A DNA stretch of 64,000 nt from Schizochytrium sp. TIO01. Lineage: Eukaryota > Sar > Bigyra > Thraustochytrida > Thraustochytriidae. The translations under genes were made by a program, and so were the position numbers. This document shows positions 25,428-37,709 of this stretch, in pieces; positions within the stretch are counted from its first letter, which is position 1; every line of letters starts with the position of its first letter. The notes under the pieces are model-generated. The model made no database searches and had not been told where the DNA came from. It saw nothing but the letters and a program-made list of their open reading frames with translations. The stretch spans positions 1,448,501 to 1,512,500 of the forward strand of contig SMSO01000032.1 of the NCBI GenBank assembly GCA_004764695.1. Reading direction: 5' to 3'.

Positions 25428-28400
25428 CTAGAGATCGGCCATCTCGTCCTTCTCCTGCTGAGTAAGCATACCCGGGATAGCAGCACGCTGGCGGCGCAAC
25501 TCCTCATCCCTGCGACGCTGTTCCTCCTCCTTCTCCTGGCGGTAAAGCTGGTTGACTACGTCATCAGCAGAGAACTCCTTGAGGCGGATGAGAAAGTCAC
25601 GTACATGGGTCTTAAAAGTGGTGAGATCCTTGTTGGGATCAAAGAGTCCAATAACAAATTCCTCCACATGCTTGCTAGCGACATTGGGGAATGCGGCAGC
25701 AATCATCTGACACACATGCTGCTTGAGAAAGGTCTGATTATCATTGGCACCCTGGCCAAGCGGGACACGCACGCGACCAGTCTGTACCACACTGAACATG
25801 TGCTTGAGGATGTGACAGTGCATCGAAAATCCTGAGACATGCAGACGGTCAGTAAGAACAGCAAGAATATCCTGGAGGATTGCCAAGAAGTAATGTTGGT
25901 AAAAGTTCTGGGCAAACTGATCCGGTGCGGAAGCCACGTTCTCCATCATGCGTTCACAGATCTCAAGACCGGTCTCGGAGATGTTGCGCTCAGTGTGCTT
26001 AAAGGCCCATACTACCGCATCCACAATGTTCTTCTGCGTGGCCTCGTCGCGATCAAAGAGTCGCTGAAAGCAATACAAGTTGAGAGCCTTGAGGAGCTTG
26101 TAAAAAGCAATACGGTGCTCAGGAAAGTCAGTATAGTTCTTGGTGATCATTTCGAGCGTGGGAATGAATATGGGGCCAAGAACCTGGTCGACCATCTTGC
26201 CATCCATAGCAGCTGCTGCATCGCCCTTGAGCTTGTTTACGATGACTACAAAGAGCTGCAAAACCTCGGGATTTCTAGCCTGAGGCACACTTTGGGAGAA
26301 GTCGCCAAGAACAGGCTCGATGAGAGGCGGCACAAAGTTATTGGCGATATCAGCATTGTTTTCTGCGCGAGACACAAAGGTCTCAATGAGTCGAATGGTC
26401 TCCGTCTTAACCACGCGCATTACCTTAATATTCTGATGCTGGATGGCAATCTCGCCAGCAGACACTACACCCTCAGAGATCTTACTGCTGTAAAACTTGT
26501 ACACGTGAAGCATATCAAGGTAGAGGCCCATCATGTGCGGGCGAAAGGTATAGCCCATGGCTGAACAGACACGGACGTTGGTACGGAGAATATCTGCAAG
26601 CTCACGAACAGTCTCCACATTGGTGAGAGCCTGGTTGTTCTGAGATCCAAGATGCATAATCTTCTTCCACTGCTCGGTAGAAGGCTGCATCAAGCGTTCC
26701 AAGAGCTGGTTACGGATATCCTCCTTGTTCTGTTCACGAACCATGTATCCGACAGCCTCGTAGAAGGTCTGGCGCTGGTGACGTTCGAGATCACGGGTAA
26801 TCTGTTGGATCTCCTCAAGGAGCTCATCAATGAAGGGCATTTTCTCTGAGTTTTGCAACACAACGAACTGGTCACGGCACTTTTGAGATATTTTAAGGAA
26901 GGTGTCGCAAGCCATATCTTGCACACCAGGGTGCAACTCATGCATAAACTCAAAGAGCTTTCTAACCACCGTCTTGAGGAACTTCCAATGTGCCCGCAGA
27001 AACCGAGGATACTGACCCACTACATACATAATGTTGCTGGCAACCACAGCCTTGTTGTCCTTGCCACGCTTCATTTCGCAAAGCATGAGAAGATCCTTGA
27101 TGACAATTACCAAGAAGCGCTTCTCATCCTCTTCATTCATAGCGCCAGAGATAGAGCCAATAGCCCAACACAAGGTGTTAAGGTTCTTCCAGCTGAATTC
27201 ATTCAATTGCTGATTGCACTGAAGACCGAGCTTACTCAACATGATGTTCTCTGTGTCTTCGTAGTCCAAGTGAGTGAGGTAGACCAAGGTGTCACGCATG
27301 GTCTTGTACTGAGCGATGGCATCTGTGTCCTTTGTTGTCTCACGTTCAATCGTACCATCATCACCTTCAACGATGAGAACCTCTTCGGGCTTGGCCATGC
27401 GCGAGATCATCACTGAACGCACGCGCGTGAGCACAGTCGCATACAGGCTCTTGCGCGATGAAGGAGCAGAGTTAAGGAACATACCGTTGCTGCCGCCCTT
27501 TGGCCTTTCCGAGTCGTAAAGGTCCTTGGCGAACTTGTTCCACACCTCGAGACAGATCTTGAAGATCTCTTTCTCGTCAACCATCGAGATGCTAACGAGA
27601 TAGAACATGGCTGTGACGGTGTGCTGATGGTTGTCGGGGCGCTCACAAATATCTAGGTGGTTGAGGAAGAAGCTCGAGAAGAAGAGACTGAGACCACGAA
27701 TGAAGATGCATTCACGCTCACTAGCAGTCTCATACTCGCGGGGGATATCCGTGTTGGGCGGGAGCTGACGCTGGAGCATCTGCATAACGCCAACAAACAT
27801 GTTGTTGAAAACAGGATCGTAGTTGTTTTCGCGAACACTGGCAATCTCAGTGAGACAGGCAAGCGTGTCGTTGCGGAACTGCGTGTTCGGCAAGAACTTG
27901 GTCATGAGTTGCTCGACAAGTGGTGTTTCGAAAATGTAGCCAAGGGGAATCCATGCCAAGAATCGCAAGAGCGTCTGGAGAGTAACAATAACCAAAGATG
28001 GCCGGGTCGACTCGGAAAGTACGAGCTGGCAGAGTTCGAAGATCTGGCGAAACTCAGAGTTGAGCTGGTTCTTCATCTTCTGCACCTTGTCTGTGGTCAT
28101 TTCTTCTTTGCTGAAATCGAAGACCTCCTCACTGAGCAGCTTGAGAATGTTCATGTTGTTTTCGCAAAGAACCTCGCTGGTCTTACTGGAACCAACAATT
28201 TCGGGAATGAAGTTTGGCCAGTTGTGCGGCCACTCCTGCTTGAGAATGTGCACAAGGATAAGATTGAGCTTGTTCACAAAGAGCTTGAGGCTCCTGTCAG
28301 TGGAGTACCCATCGGTGGATGTCATGTCAATAATCATCTTGACCACGTAGTTTCGGATGCCCTCACGCTGCTCAGCAGGAAGTGCCATCCAGCGGTACTG

Positions 28401-28628
28401 AATAGTGGTTTCGAGGACCTGAAGAGCAAAGAACTTGGTCATCGGGTCCTTGGTGGCCTCCAGGACAGTAGCCGTTGTTTGCCATGAGTTCGGGTTCTCC
28501 TTGAAGGCAGTCAGGGTCTGGTTAGCCTGCTGGCGCACCTGTGCATCAGGGGAGGTGTTCAGAGCCTGGACAACCTGCTCTAACAGGCTTACGTCAACAG
28601 GCTGCGAGAAATCCAGAAGGCGCTCCAT
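25428..28628 (-). CDS. XPO1: Exportin-1 (CRM1), nuclear export receptor
   Basis: A 1066-residue intronless protein, close to the usual exportin-1 length (about 1070). The in-frame ATG is at 28628; the open frame extends four codons further only through a TTG. It is colinear with CRM1 throughout: an importin-beta-like N-terminus near 30-100, then the nearly invariant LNTLCWAIGSISGAM and KRGKDNKA stretches in the middle, RFLRAHWKFLKTVV after them, and a long HEAT-repeat C-terminus. It exports leucine-rich-NES cargo with RanGTP and, among other roles, pre-60S subunits. The cysteine that leptomycin B modifies in human CRM1 (Cys528, within the LCEQKRGKDNKA context) is present here as Cys517 in LCEMKRGKDNKA. 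The C-terminal tail is short and charged. Identification is very secure. Confidence 0.97.
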   Translation of the reverse strand: MERLLDFSQPVDVSLLEQVVQALNTSPDAQVRQQANQTLTAFKENPNSWQTTATVLEATKDPMTKFFALQVLETTIQYRWMALPAEQREGIRNYVVKMIIDMTSTDGYSTDRSLKLFVNKLNLILVHILKQEWPHNWPNFIPEIVGSSKTSEVLCENNMNILKLLSEEVFDFSKEEMTTDKVQKMKNQLNSEFRQIFELCQLVLSESTRPSLVIVTLQTLLRFLAWIPLGYIFETPLVEQLMTKFLPNTQFRNDTLACLTEIASVRENNYDPVFNNMFVGVMQMLQRQLPPNTDIPREYETASERECIFIRGLSLFFSSFFLNHLDICERPDNHQHTVTAMFYLVSISMVDEKEIFKICLEVWNKFAKDLYDSERPKGGSNGMFLNSAPSSRKSLYATVLTRVRSVMISRMAKPEEVLIVEGDDGTIERETTKDTDAIAQYKTMRDTLVYLTHLDYEDTENIMLSKLGLQCNQQLNEFSWKNLNTLCWAIGSISGAMNEEDEKRFLVIVIKDLLMLCEMKRGKDNKAVVASNIMYVVGQYPRFLRAHWKFLKTVVRKLFEFMHELHPGVQDMACDTFLKISQKCRDQFVVLQNSEKMPFIDELLEEIQQITRDLERHQRQTFYEAVGYMVREQNKEDIRNQLLERLMQPSTEQWKKIMHLGSQNNQALTNVETVRELADILRTNVRVCSAMGYTFRPHMMGLYLDMLHVYKFYSSKISEGVVSAGEIAIQHQNIKVMRVVKTETIRLIETFVSRAENNADIANNFVPPLIEPVLGDFSQSVPQARNPEVLQLFVVIVNKLKGDAAAAMDGKMVDQVLGPIFIPTLEMITKNYTDFPEHRIAFYKLLKALNLYCFQRLFDRDEATQKNIVDAVVWAFKHTERNISETGLEICERMMENVASAPDQFAQNFYQHYFLAILQDILAVLTDRLHVSGFSMHCHILKHMFSVVQTGRVRVPLGQGANDNQTFLKQHVCQMIAAAFPNVASKHVEEFVIGLFDPNKDLTTFKTHVRDFLIRLKEFSADDVVNQLYRQEKEEEQRRRDEELRRQRAAIPGMLTQQEKDEMADL

Positions 28629-29301
28629 TTTTTGGGTCAATCAGTGACTTCAACAAATCAACACCCCAAATCAATCCACAAGCTGTACGTAGTCGTCACA
28701 AAAATGCAAAGCTGCACGAAAAGCACCGAAATCTAGCAAATAGCTAGCTTATCGATCCTTTAGCGAAGAGATTTACGTTGATTATGACGCCCTGTAAAGG
28801 CTCTGAGATGCACCGTCTTTGAAGATGCTTATACACGAGTGTATAATCAAACACAAACAAAGAGAGTGTATTTAAAGAGAATGAGAAACTAGCCCCAAAC
28901 GGTGGTCTCCTACTTCAATCGATTCGCTTTGCGAATACTCCTCAAGCAGCTTCGTAAGCGAGCCTGCACAGCGTTGTGCAGTTGAGTAGGTAGAGGTTTG
29001 CGAAACCACCAAGCAGCGAGTGCTTGGTTGGAGGATGGACGAATGGATCGATGGATCGATGGATTGTCTAAAAGAGCGCGGTTGCTGGCTGCTAAACGTC
29101 AGCCCGAGGAGGAGCGATGAACTAGGCAGGTATCGCGAGCGAGGCTGGGCCGGGAAATCGCTTGCCTCCGACCGCTGCTACAGCACCACGCTCGCCGCAA
29201 GAGCTCGAGCGCCGCAAGTTGGCCGCCGCCACCAAAAAGATACTGGGCGCCACGTCTCGCGAGAAACAGAAACAGAAAATCATAGAAAGACATAGAAAGA
29301 C

Positions 29302-29350
29302 AATCAATCAAACAAACAATCAATCAATCAATCAATCAATCAAACAATCA
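29302..29350. repeat. (AATC)n / AAAC tract
   Basis: CAAT and CAAA tetranucleotides in register over about 49 bases, followed at once by a short (GAA)n run. Confidence 0.9.
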
Positions 29351-29400
29351 GAAGAAGAAGAAGAAGGAACTTATTAAGCAGGAAAAGAACAACTTGAAAC

Positions 29401-29463
29401 AAATAAACACAAATAAACAAACAAACAAACAAACAAACAAACAAATAAACAAACAAATAAACA
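29401..29463. repeat. (AAAC)/(AAAT)n tract
   Basis: AAAC units with scattered AAAT variants over about 63 bases; degenerate copies continue to about 29525. Confidence 0.9.
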
Positions 29464-29996
29464 GACAACCAAATTAATCACTCAAACGATCAAACAACCA
29501 AGCAAACAAATAAACAACCAAGCAAGCTTTCAAGCCCACTCCATCGCGAACCAAACAGCCCCCAAAGCCGAAGCACAGGAGCGGAGACAGGCTTCAGAAA
29601 GAACTCTTCGGAAATGAATGCCTCGTTTCAACAGCGTATTAAATTGCTCACAAGGCCCCTAAGGCTCGCTAGCTCTCCTATATCCCCCGCGTATTTTATT
29701 CACTCGAGCATCTTCTCTTTGGGCGCTCAGGGGTGGGTGGCACATTAGGGGACCGGTGTCACGCTTTGAATCAGGGCGCTCTTTCTTCTCTTCTCTTGGA
29801 CCATCGTTATCTATCTATCAATCCCAGATGCCTCGAACCAACTGGGTCTTCGCTCCACTCGCAGCGCCTCTGCTTTACTGAGCCGTGCGGCGCTATTGGT
29901 GCGTGGATTGCCGTTGTTGCCTCAGCGCCCAAAGGCGGCAACGCTTTAGTTTGCAGAGCAGAAACCGAAAGGAACAAGCTAAAGCAAGCTAAGATA

Positions 29997-30047
29997 AAAC
30001 AAACAAACAAACAAACAAACAAACAAACAAACAAACAAACAAACAAA
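29997..30047. repeat. (AAAC)n tract, about 12.5 units
   Basis: Uninterrupted AAAC units on the plus strand. Confidence 0.95.
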
Positions 30048-30086
30048 TATCGGATAACAGATTTTATAGATAAATAAACAGGCAAG

Positions 30087-30111
30087 CGAACGAACGAACG
30101 AACGAACGAAC
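30087..30111. repeat. (GAAC)6 tract
   Basis: Six GAAC units, 40 bases after the AAAC tract and probably derived from similar slippage. Confidence 0.9.
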
Positions 30112-30404
30112 GGTAAACCAACCATAGGCAGCGAAGAAGGCCAGGCGACCGTACGTACGGGTCTAGGCTGTCATGGCGGGCCTCCAGGCATTATCCTGGG
30201 CTTTGCAGGAGCAAGAACACGACCTTGCGCGAGAAACGAATGCCATAGCTTCGCTCGCAGAAATGGCGGAGCAGTTTTGACTCATTTCTTTCACTGCTAC
30301 CGAGGCACCTATGTAAACGCCTAGCACCTGCCTTCCCTCTGAAAAGAAACAACAACCGTGGATAGGCTAATCGGTAGAACTCGCCACTAGGACCGAGTGG
30401 AGAC

Positions 30405-30405
<1 letters not shown>

Positions 30406-30467
<62 letters not shown>

Positions 30468-30468
30468 A
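30406..30468. repeat. (AAAG)n tract, about 15 units
   Basis: Pure AAAG purine tract of about 62 bases on the plus strand. Confidence 0.95.
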
Positions 30469-32263
30469 TAATGATACTAAAAATAAGAAAGAGACGCGCA
30501 TCACAACTTAGAAGAAGAATAACGAAGAAGACTGATGGTCTCTCTTTCGAGCCTCACCCACAGATTGTTGATGAGTACTTTCACGAATTGCAGACCATAG
30601 AAGAAGTCGAATACGCGCCCGAAATCACAGATGAGTTTGCGTGAAAAGAGAATAGAGACACGACACAGCTCGCTCTGCATGAGGAAACCTCCTCCCTCAG
30701 CATTATTCTCCGTATCACGGCAACTCGAAGGTCTGCTCAAACGTCATCAACCTCTAGGGTTTAAGATAAGGGTGCCCTAGCGGAGTGTTTGCTCGCCTCG
30801 ACTCTCACTCGTAACGCCATAGTAGTCTAAGTTACTTGGAACAACCATCCTTCGTTTGATTTTCTAGAGTGTTCTTGCAGCTGTAATGGATGATGAGTTT
30901 TGGCGACGAACCACGATGGCCTTCAACTGGGCTCGTTCATGAGCAAGCATTCTCATGGATCTATATTTAATGGTTTGGCTGGAGTGAATTCTCTTGAAAA
31001 ATGGATTATAAGTACGTCATTAAACAAATTGGGGTTACAGGTACGGAGCACTGGTTTCTGACTTGTGTTTGCTTGAAGTACTTTTGAGAAACTTATGCTC
31101 CTATAGCACAGGATAAACACTTGGTTTTTACGCGGAGGAATATAGACATCTATTGTGTAGGTATGGATATCTATTGTGTAGATATGGCAAAACAAAATGC
31201 CCACACATGCGATGTAGTCTGTAAAAACTCCTGCAATATAGTAAGAAAACCTGAAAGTTATCTTTGAAGTTGAAATCGCCAAAGAACGGGAGCCTGCATG
31301 CATGGATTACTGAGAAGAGGAAGGTCTGGCAGGTGAAATTCTTGATTCTTGCTTTTAGTTTGTTCCCCAGACTGAACCAGAGGTCTTGCCTTTGGGTTGC
31401 TCGCTTAAATGAGACTAAATCAACTCTAAAAACCCTCTTCGTGAAATCCCATCACAGCTCCTGAACAAGAAAGAGCTCATCCATAGCCCTTGCAGAACTC
31501 TAAGCATCTTGCTTTACCGCTTAGGTCTCCTGACTTCATCTCCAAGTAGCCATGGCCCGTCAAGAAACACCCTTGAGATTACAGAGGTTTTTGGAGAAGA
31601 CTTTGACCGACCACGCATCCTCAAAGACTCAACCTTGACAAAATTATGCTCACCACCCTCCATCCCCCCCTCCCATTTCCTCTCCCTCCACTGGCCCAAT
31701 GTCTTCAGAGTTTCCGCACAACTAGCTAGCCAAGATCCCGCCCTCGTTTTGGCATCCTGGTGAAATCGCCAGGTTTGCGCCCTTAGTTACTCGTAACCAT
31801 GTCCAACACAGATCTATCTCACTCCCCTTCGCTGTCTGTCTGTCTGTAACAAGTCTTCCAGAGTCAGGAGAGACCGAGCACAGAGGGCATGCATTCATTC
31901 ATTCTCCTCTCCCACGATGTCCAAGAACTTCGCAGACGTGCTCAGAGGCCACGCCAAACGACATTGCTTTCCCTTTGGTGGCGCGTATCTCCACTAAAGC
32001 GCTCTTTGAGGCCTTGTCCTATTAGTTACCTACTTCCCTCTATCCCTCTAAGTGCTCTTCGCAGGTCCCGCGGTCCCCTAAGGACCCCTAGTGCCAGTTA
32101 GCCTAAACCCTCCATGCTTCTATCTTTCGAAACTCTCTGCTCTCACGCTCTTTTAGTTTTTCTTTCTTTCTTTCTTTCTTTCTTTTAGCTTGTGCCGTGG
32201 CGCCGCGTCCCGTATGCGTCGCACCCCAGGCGACGACGTCTTTTAATTAATTCTGCGCTTCCT

Positions 32264-32291
32264 CCTTCCTTCCTTCCTTCCTTCCTTCCTT
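32264..32291. repeat. (TTCC)7 tract
   Basis: Seven TTCC units, about 80 bases after a TTTC tract at 32161-32186. Confidence 0.9.
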
Positions 32292-34621
32292 TTTCTAGCG
32301 CTCTCTCTGCCTTCTGTTTACTCTGGTTTAAAGGCAGGTCTATAGTCTACTGTGTGCGACGCATTGTCTACTTGTAGCCGTGGGATCTCTATAGGCTATT
32401 CTGGCATTCTCCACTTGTTCGTTGCCTTTTGTTGCAAACGGGTGCAACCGCCGAAGCAGTGGCGACCGGGACTCGAGGGCGAGCTAGGGCCGGCATAGAC
32501 GAAAACCTAGTAGCTCCCTGGGGCCCGGTTTTAAGACAGCAGCTCCGACGGCGTATTTTATTCCCTCCGTGAGAACGAATAATGTTTTAAATGTGTGCTA
32601 GTGGGTGCTTAGGAGGTACTAAGTAAGTAAGAATGAATGAATGAAAGAATATAGGATATCCTAGTTCAAGATGAACGAATATCAACTACAGATAGAAACC
32701 CAGCCTGACTCTCGCAGCCTCAGCGTAGTAGCCGAGACTCCGATGGGTGGCCACGCCAAGCCAAACTCTCCCCCACTGCTCGTGGTCTACAGGCACAAAG
32801 CTGTTGGGTCTGATTGCATACGGGCGCGTATGAAGCTATAACTTCAAGTTAGAAAAGTAATGATGATGATGTTTCGAGAAATTCACGGCGACACATTTGA
32901 GCGAACTATAGCCTGTAATAAATACTAACTACCTACCTACCTATACCTATGCTATGTAAGCTGTGAGAAGACTAAATTATAAATGTTCTTTCCTACTGCA
33001 TAACCGTTCTGTTCTGATTGAGCTCGAAATTTGGCACACTACTCTCTAGAGAGTAAAATTTAACATTCACACGAGCGAAGGCTATTCTCAGCCCAATGCA
33101 CGTCCACAGTATCATGCAAAAGAATGAGATTATTCATTTCTCGTTTCAGTTTTCAAGTTGTTCATTTACCGCGAACGTGGCAGAACAGATACTGAAGATT
33201 GAAAATTTACTACGCGCACTTCAGATCATGGGGCAACCCGACTATTTGATGTATTCATCACTGTGTGAATTCAATGGAATGCTAGCAATCAGATACCTTC
33301 CCATGCAGCATCGGGAGGAGGCCGACGGTACTGTTGGCGAGTTGTGACAATGATCTTTGAAATGCAGCGGAGGAGATATGCCGGAGCCTGGTTAAAATAA
33401 AATTTGGTATTATGACTTGCTGTGGCAGCTCGCGCATACTTGGTTAAAATGCTTCTGTGGTAAAATTGTCGGGATGTGTACTTTGCATTGGAAAAAATGC
33501 TACGCTGCAGGACAAAACGGAGGGATAAACGCGAGTTTTACTCATATGGATTGGCATGTGACGTAGCAAGATTGCAGCTGTTCAAAGATCAAGTGATGGC
33601 TTGCGTTGGGGAAAACGAATAGAAATATTTCTTACGGACAATGCTCCTCGCATGCAATCTTGAAGATGGTAAAGTTTGAATTTGGGATTGAATCTGGATT
33701 CAGGGAGATTCTTCAGGAAAAGATCCATTTTGAGAAACACAGCAGAAATAACCAACAAAAACCAGAGTGGTGTGACAGCCCTTTCAATTGCGCTAAATTA
33801 AACCATTGCAAATTTGTTACGCATGCGTGCTGAAGGATCATCGTCTACTTTGGTCTTTGCTATATGTATTACAGAGTTAAACTTCGCATTTACAAAATAC
33901 CTCTCTCACTTGGCCATAGTAGACCGAAGCAAGAATTCAAGGACTCAAGCAATCGTACAATTCCTTTCCACAAAAGGTTCATCTAAAACAGAGACCGATT
34001 CATAAAATAAATGCTTCACATGACTGAGACTCTGGAATCTCAATGCTTCTCATTCTACTATCCAAAGTAACACAACAGGTGTCGTCATAAAAGACACTCA
34101 CATTGCATTCGTACTAGATAGACACTTCTTGCTTGCGTCGGAACAAAACACTAGGCCAAGAGGGATAAAAAGAAACAAAGGTAACAAGACAAAATAGAGC
34201 GAATAGGGCGGGTAGTTTGGTTTATCGTTATTCGAAATTTGACGAAGCCTTTGACTGAGTTTTCATGCGAGCGCCCAGTGAAAGAAGAGTAGGCATTACC
34301 ATCAATCTTCAAATCATTTAAAGATTCGAGGATCCATCAATACCTGGCAACCAGATTTTCAAGCAACGAACGTGATCAAGGAGACCTCCATCACAGGTGC
34401 AACAGAGAATCTAAAGAAGAGGAAGCAACGGGTTCACGTAATCATCTCATCATGAATCATCATCCATTATGACAGACACATGCTCAAGCAAGTTTGCAAA
34501 CAAGATCGATCGATAGCAGGCAGGCAATGTGAATGAATGAGCGGCGACCTGGAAATGATCAATAAACGAGAAGACAACGAAAGTGTATGGGAGACGAAAC
34601 CGTCAATCGAAAATAAGATGC

Positions 34622-35923
<1,302 letters not shown>

Positions 35924-36661
35924 GGTGCTCCCGCGATGCAGACGCCGGGCGCTCTCCTCAGCCAGTCGGTCTGCTGCCGCCTTGCCGCCGCCCTCGCCTT
36001 CTTTCCCGCCCTTCCGCAGGCCTTGACCCAGACTCCCCCTATACCCCCTCTCCACGCCCCCGCCTTCCTTCGCCGCCGCCCTCTTCTCCGCCCCAGTCTC
36101 CACCCACGTGTTCCCCGCATTACCCCATACTCTGCACCAGAAACCACCCGCGCTGCCCGACGGCGAACCCGCTAGGGTTAGGGCGCGGGGGGGGCAAGGG
36201 GAGAGTCTTTGGAAGCACCCTCGCCGCGGCGTGCCAGTCATCGGCACGCTGCCGCGCGAAAGAGGGCGGAAGCAGGGGGAATAAGGGGAACGAAAGGGCC
36301 GCGGGAACGGAGGGAGGCCGCCGCCGCAGACAGGGCCCGCGAGGCCGGCGGCGGGCAAGGGCGCCAGGCCGCGAGGAGCAGCACGCGGAGGGCGGGAAGA
36401 GGGCCCGCGGGGGAGGTAGGGCGGAGAGGCGAACGCGCTGGCGGGATAGAGAGAGACAGAAAGGGCGGCGGGGAAGGAGTGGAGGGAAAAGAGATAGGCC
36501 GGTTTAAAGGGGAAATAGACCGGTTGTTTGAAGGGCGGCGAAAGAGTGGAGAGCGAGAGGAAAAAGGGTTTCGCAAACGAGAGGCGGTGAGGGCGGAGAG
36601 AAAGGCAGAGCAGCAAAGAGGAGACAAGACACGGACAAGCAACGCTTGCCTGCGAGCCACG
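35924..36661. promoter_or_regulatory. Shared bidirectional promoter of RPS27A and RPL39
   Basis: The 738 bases between the two divergent start codons are strikingly GC-rich against the AT-rich flanks. Base composition is mirrored: the left part is pyrimidine-rich and the right part purine-rich on the plus strand, so both transcripts would begin with purine-rich leaders. A telomere-like TAGGGTTAGGG lies at 36173-36183, followed by a G8 run. Co-regulation of the two ribosomal protein genes is inferred from layout. Confidence 0.75.
36173..36183. promoter_or_regulatory. Telo-box-like motif TAGGGTTAGGG
   Basis: An interstitial two-unit TTAGGG motif. Related telo boxes are known in ribosomal protein promoters of plants and some other eukaryotes. 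It lies about 250 bases from the RPS27A start and 480 from the RPL39 start. Confidence 0.5.
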
Positions 36662-37590
36662 ATGGTACGTGCGCGAGGAGAGGACTGCGACGCGGGGAAG
36701 GAGACCGAGAGGACCTGCTTCTCTGCGTTGGGACTTACCAGCGCCGCCTGAGCACGCCCGAGATGGAGATCGCCGCTATGGAGAAGAAGATGATGATGAT
36801 GTTGCTAGCATGGAGACGAAGACAACCGCGCTGCTGGCAACCTTTCGGGCCGCTTTGCGAAGTGAGGTTGCGAAGCCATGGAAGAAGCTAGAACAAAACA
36901 CTGCTTGTAACCTGCGAGCTGACCTTGACGTGATAAGTTTGGTCGGCATCGGTCTTGGTCGTGTGCATGTGCTAGTATTTCTTCGCAAAGGTGCCATTTA
37001 TGCCTCTTATGAGGTTGTATCTTGTGGCATGTGCAGGGCAACATCATCATTGATTTGGATCTCGGATACTCATTAGCCTTCAATTTCTTGAAAGGTGTAA
37101 AGAGCCTCGGAGAATGAATTGACTCAAGTCACTCGCTTGAGCTTAGGGGAGGACATCTGGACACTATTGTAGCGTGGTGGCTGCTGAAAGGCAGCTTCTT
37201 ACGGACTATGTGCTCATACAACTCCCTTGGAGTTCATGCAAGACTGAAGAGGATTATCTTCAACTCTTTTACAACCTCTCGAGGTTGGTTAGGTTGAGCT
37301 CAGGATTGGCGAAATTGGAGAATAATGTAGATGAGTGTGACAGCAAATGATGACTAACGAACACATGACGTTGAAAACCCACCTTTGTATTATTATGGAT
37401 TTGTCTGGTTGATGAATATGATAATTTAACGATACAGCCCTCCCTCAAGTCCACCCGCACCAAGCGTGTGCTTGCCAAGAAGGCCAAGCAGAACCGCCCC
37501 ATCCCCAACTGGATCCGCTACCGTACGGACAACAAGATCCGCTACAACATGAAGCGCCGTAACTGGCGTCGCACCAAGATTGGTCTCTAA
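36662..37590 (+). CDS. RPL39: 60S ribosomal protein eL39
   Basis: Exon 1 is only the ATG (36662-36664); the intron begins on the next base with GTACGTGCGC. Exon 2 (37438-37590) follows GATACAG and encodes [10 protein letters not shown]..., containing [17 protein letters not shown] and ending RRTKIGL. The product is 51 residues, identical in length to human eL39, which lines the peptide exit tunnel of the large subunit. The coding exon is only 50 codons without its own start, so simple open-frame scans miss it. It is divergent from RPS27A and convergent with the EF-hand/IQ gene (119 bases between stops). Secure call; the exon 1 position follows from the GATGGTACGT context and could only shift if a different ATG exon existed upstream. 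Confidence 0.95.
36665..37437 (+). other. RPL39 intron, 773 bases
   Basis: Inserted directly after the start codon. Its first ten bases, GTACGTGCGC, are identical to those of the RPS27A intron. The first part is GC-rich like the promoter, then AT-rich to the acceptor ACGATACAG. Confidence 0.9.
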
Positions 37591-37709
37591 ATCGATTATT
37601 TGAGTGTGACCCTCTATTCTTTTTTTTTCTGTCTACCTCGTCTAGATATAATATGATGCCTTGACGAACTTGATGATCTCTACTTTCTTTCATAATCTTG
37701 TTTCCAAAG

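Larger units (their letters stand above)
28629..34621. other. Second gene-poor, microsatellite-rich region
   Basis: Six kilobases without a supported gene. The part next to 28628 should be the exportin-1 promoter. GC-richer islands (about 29030-29270, 29700-29960, 31860-32110, 32400-32560) alternate with AAAC, AATC, GAAC, AAAG, TTTC and TTCC repeats. From about 32600 to 34600 the sequence is AT-rich and nearly repeat-free, with open frames below 85 codons and no motifs. Confidence 0.55.

Noticed and set aside
27657-28487. 276-codon plus-strand open frame
   Set aside because: Antisense to conserved exportin-1 sequence; composition mirrors that gene.
30364-30410. tRNA A-box-like GGCTAATCGGTAG
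   Set aside because: No B box or cloverleaf could be built around it.
32440-32490. TGGCGACCGGGACT resembling a retroviral primer-binding site
   Set aside because: Does not pair properly with a tRNA 3' end, and no LTR pair or reverse transcriptase is present.
33096-33347. 83-codon frame in the second gene-poor region
   Set aside because: Short, no motif, no neighbouring exon.
36780-36930. Possible C/D snoRNA in the RPL39 intron (GATGATGA and a later CTGA)
   Set aside because: Spacing too long and no terminal stem.
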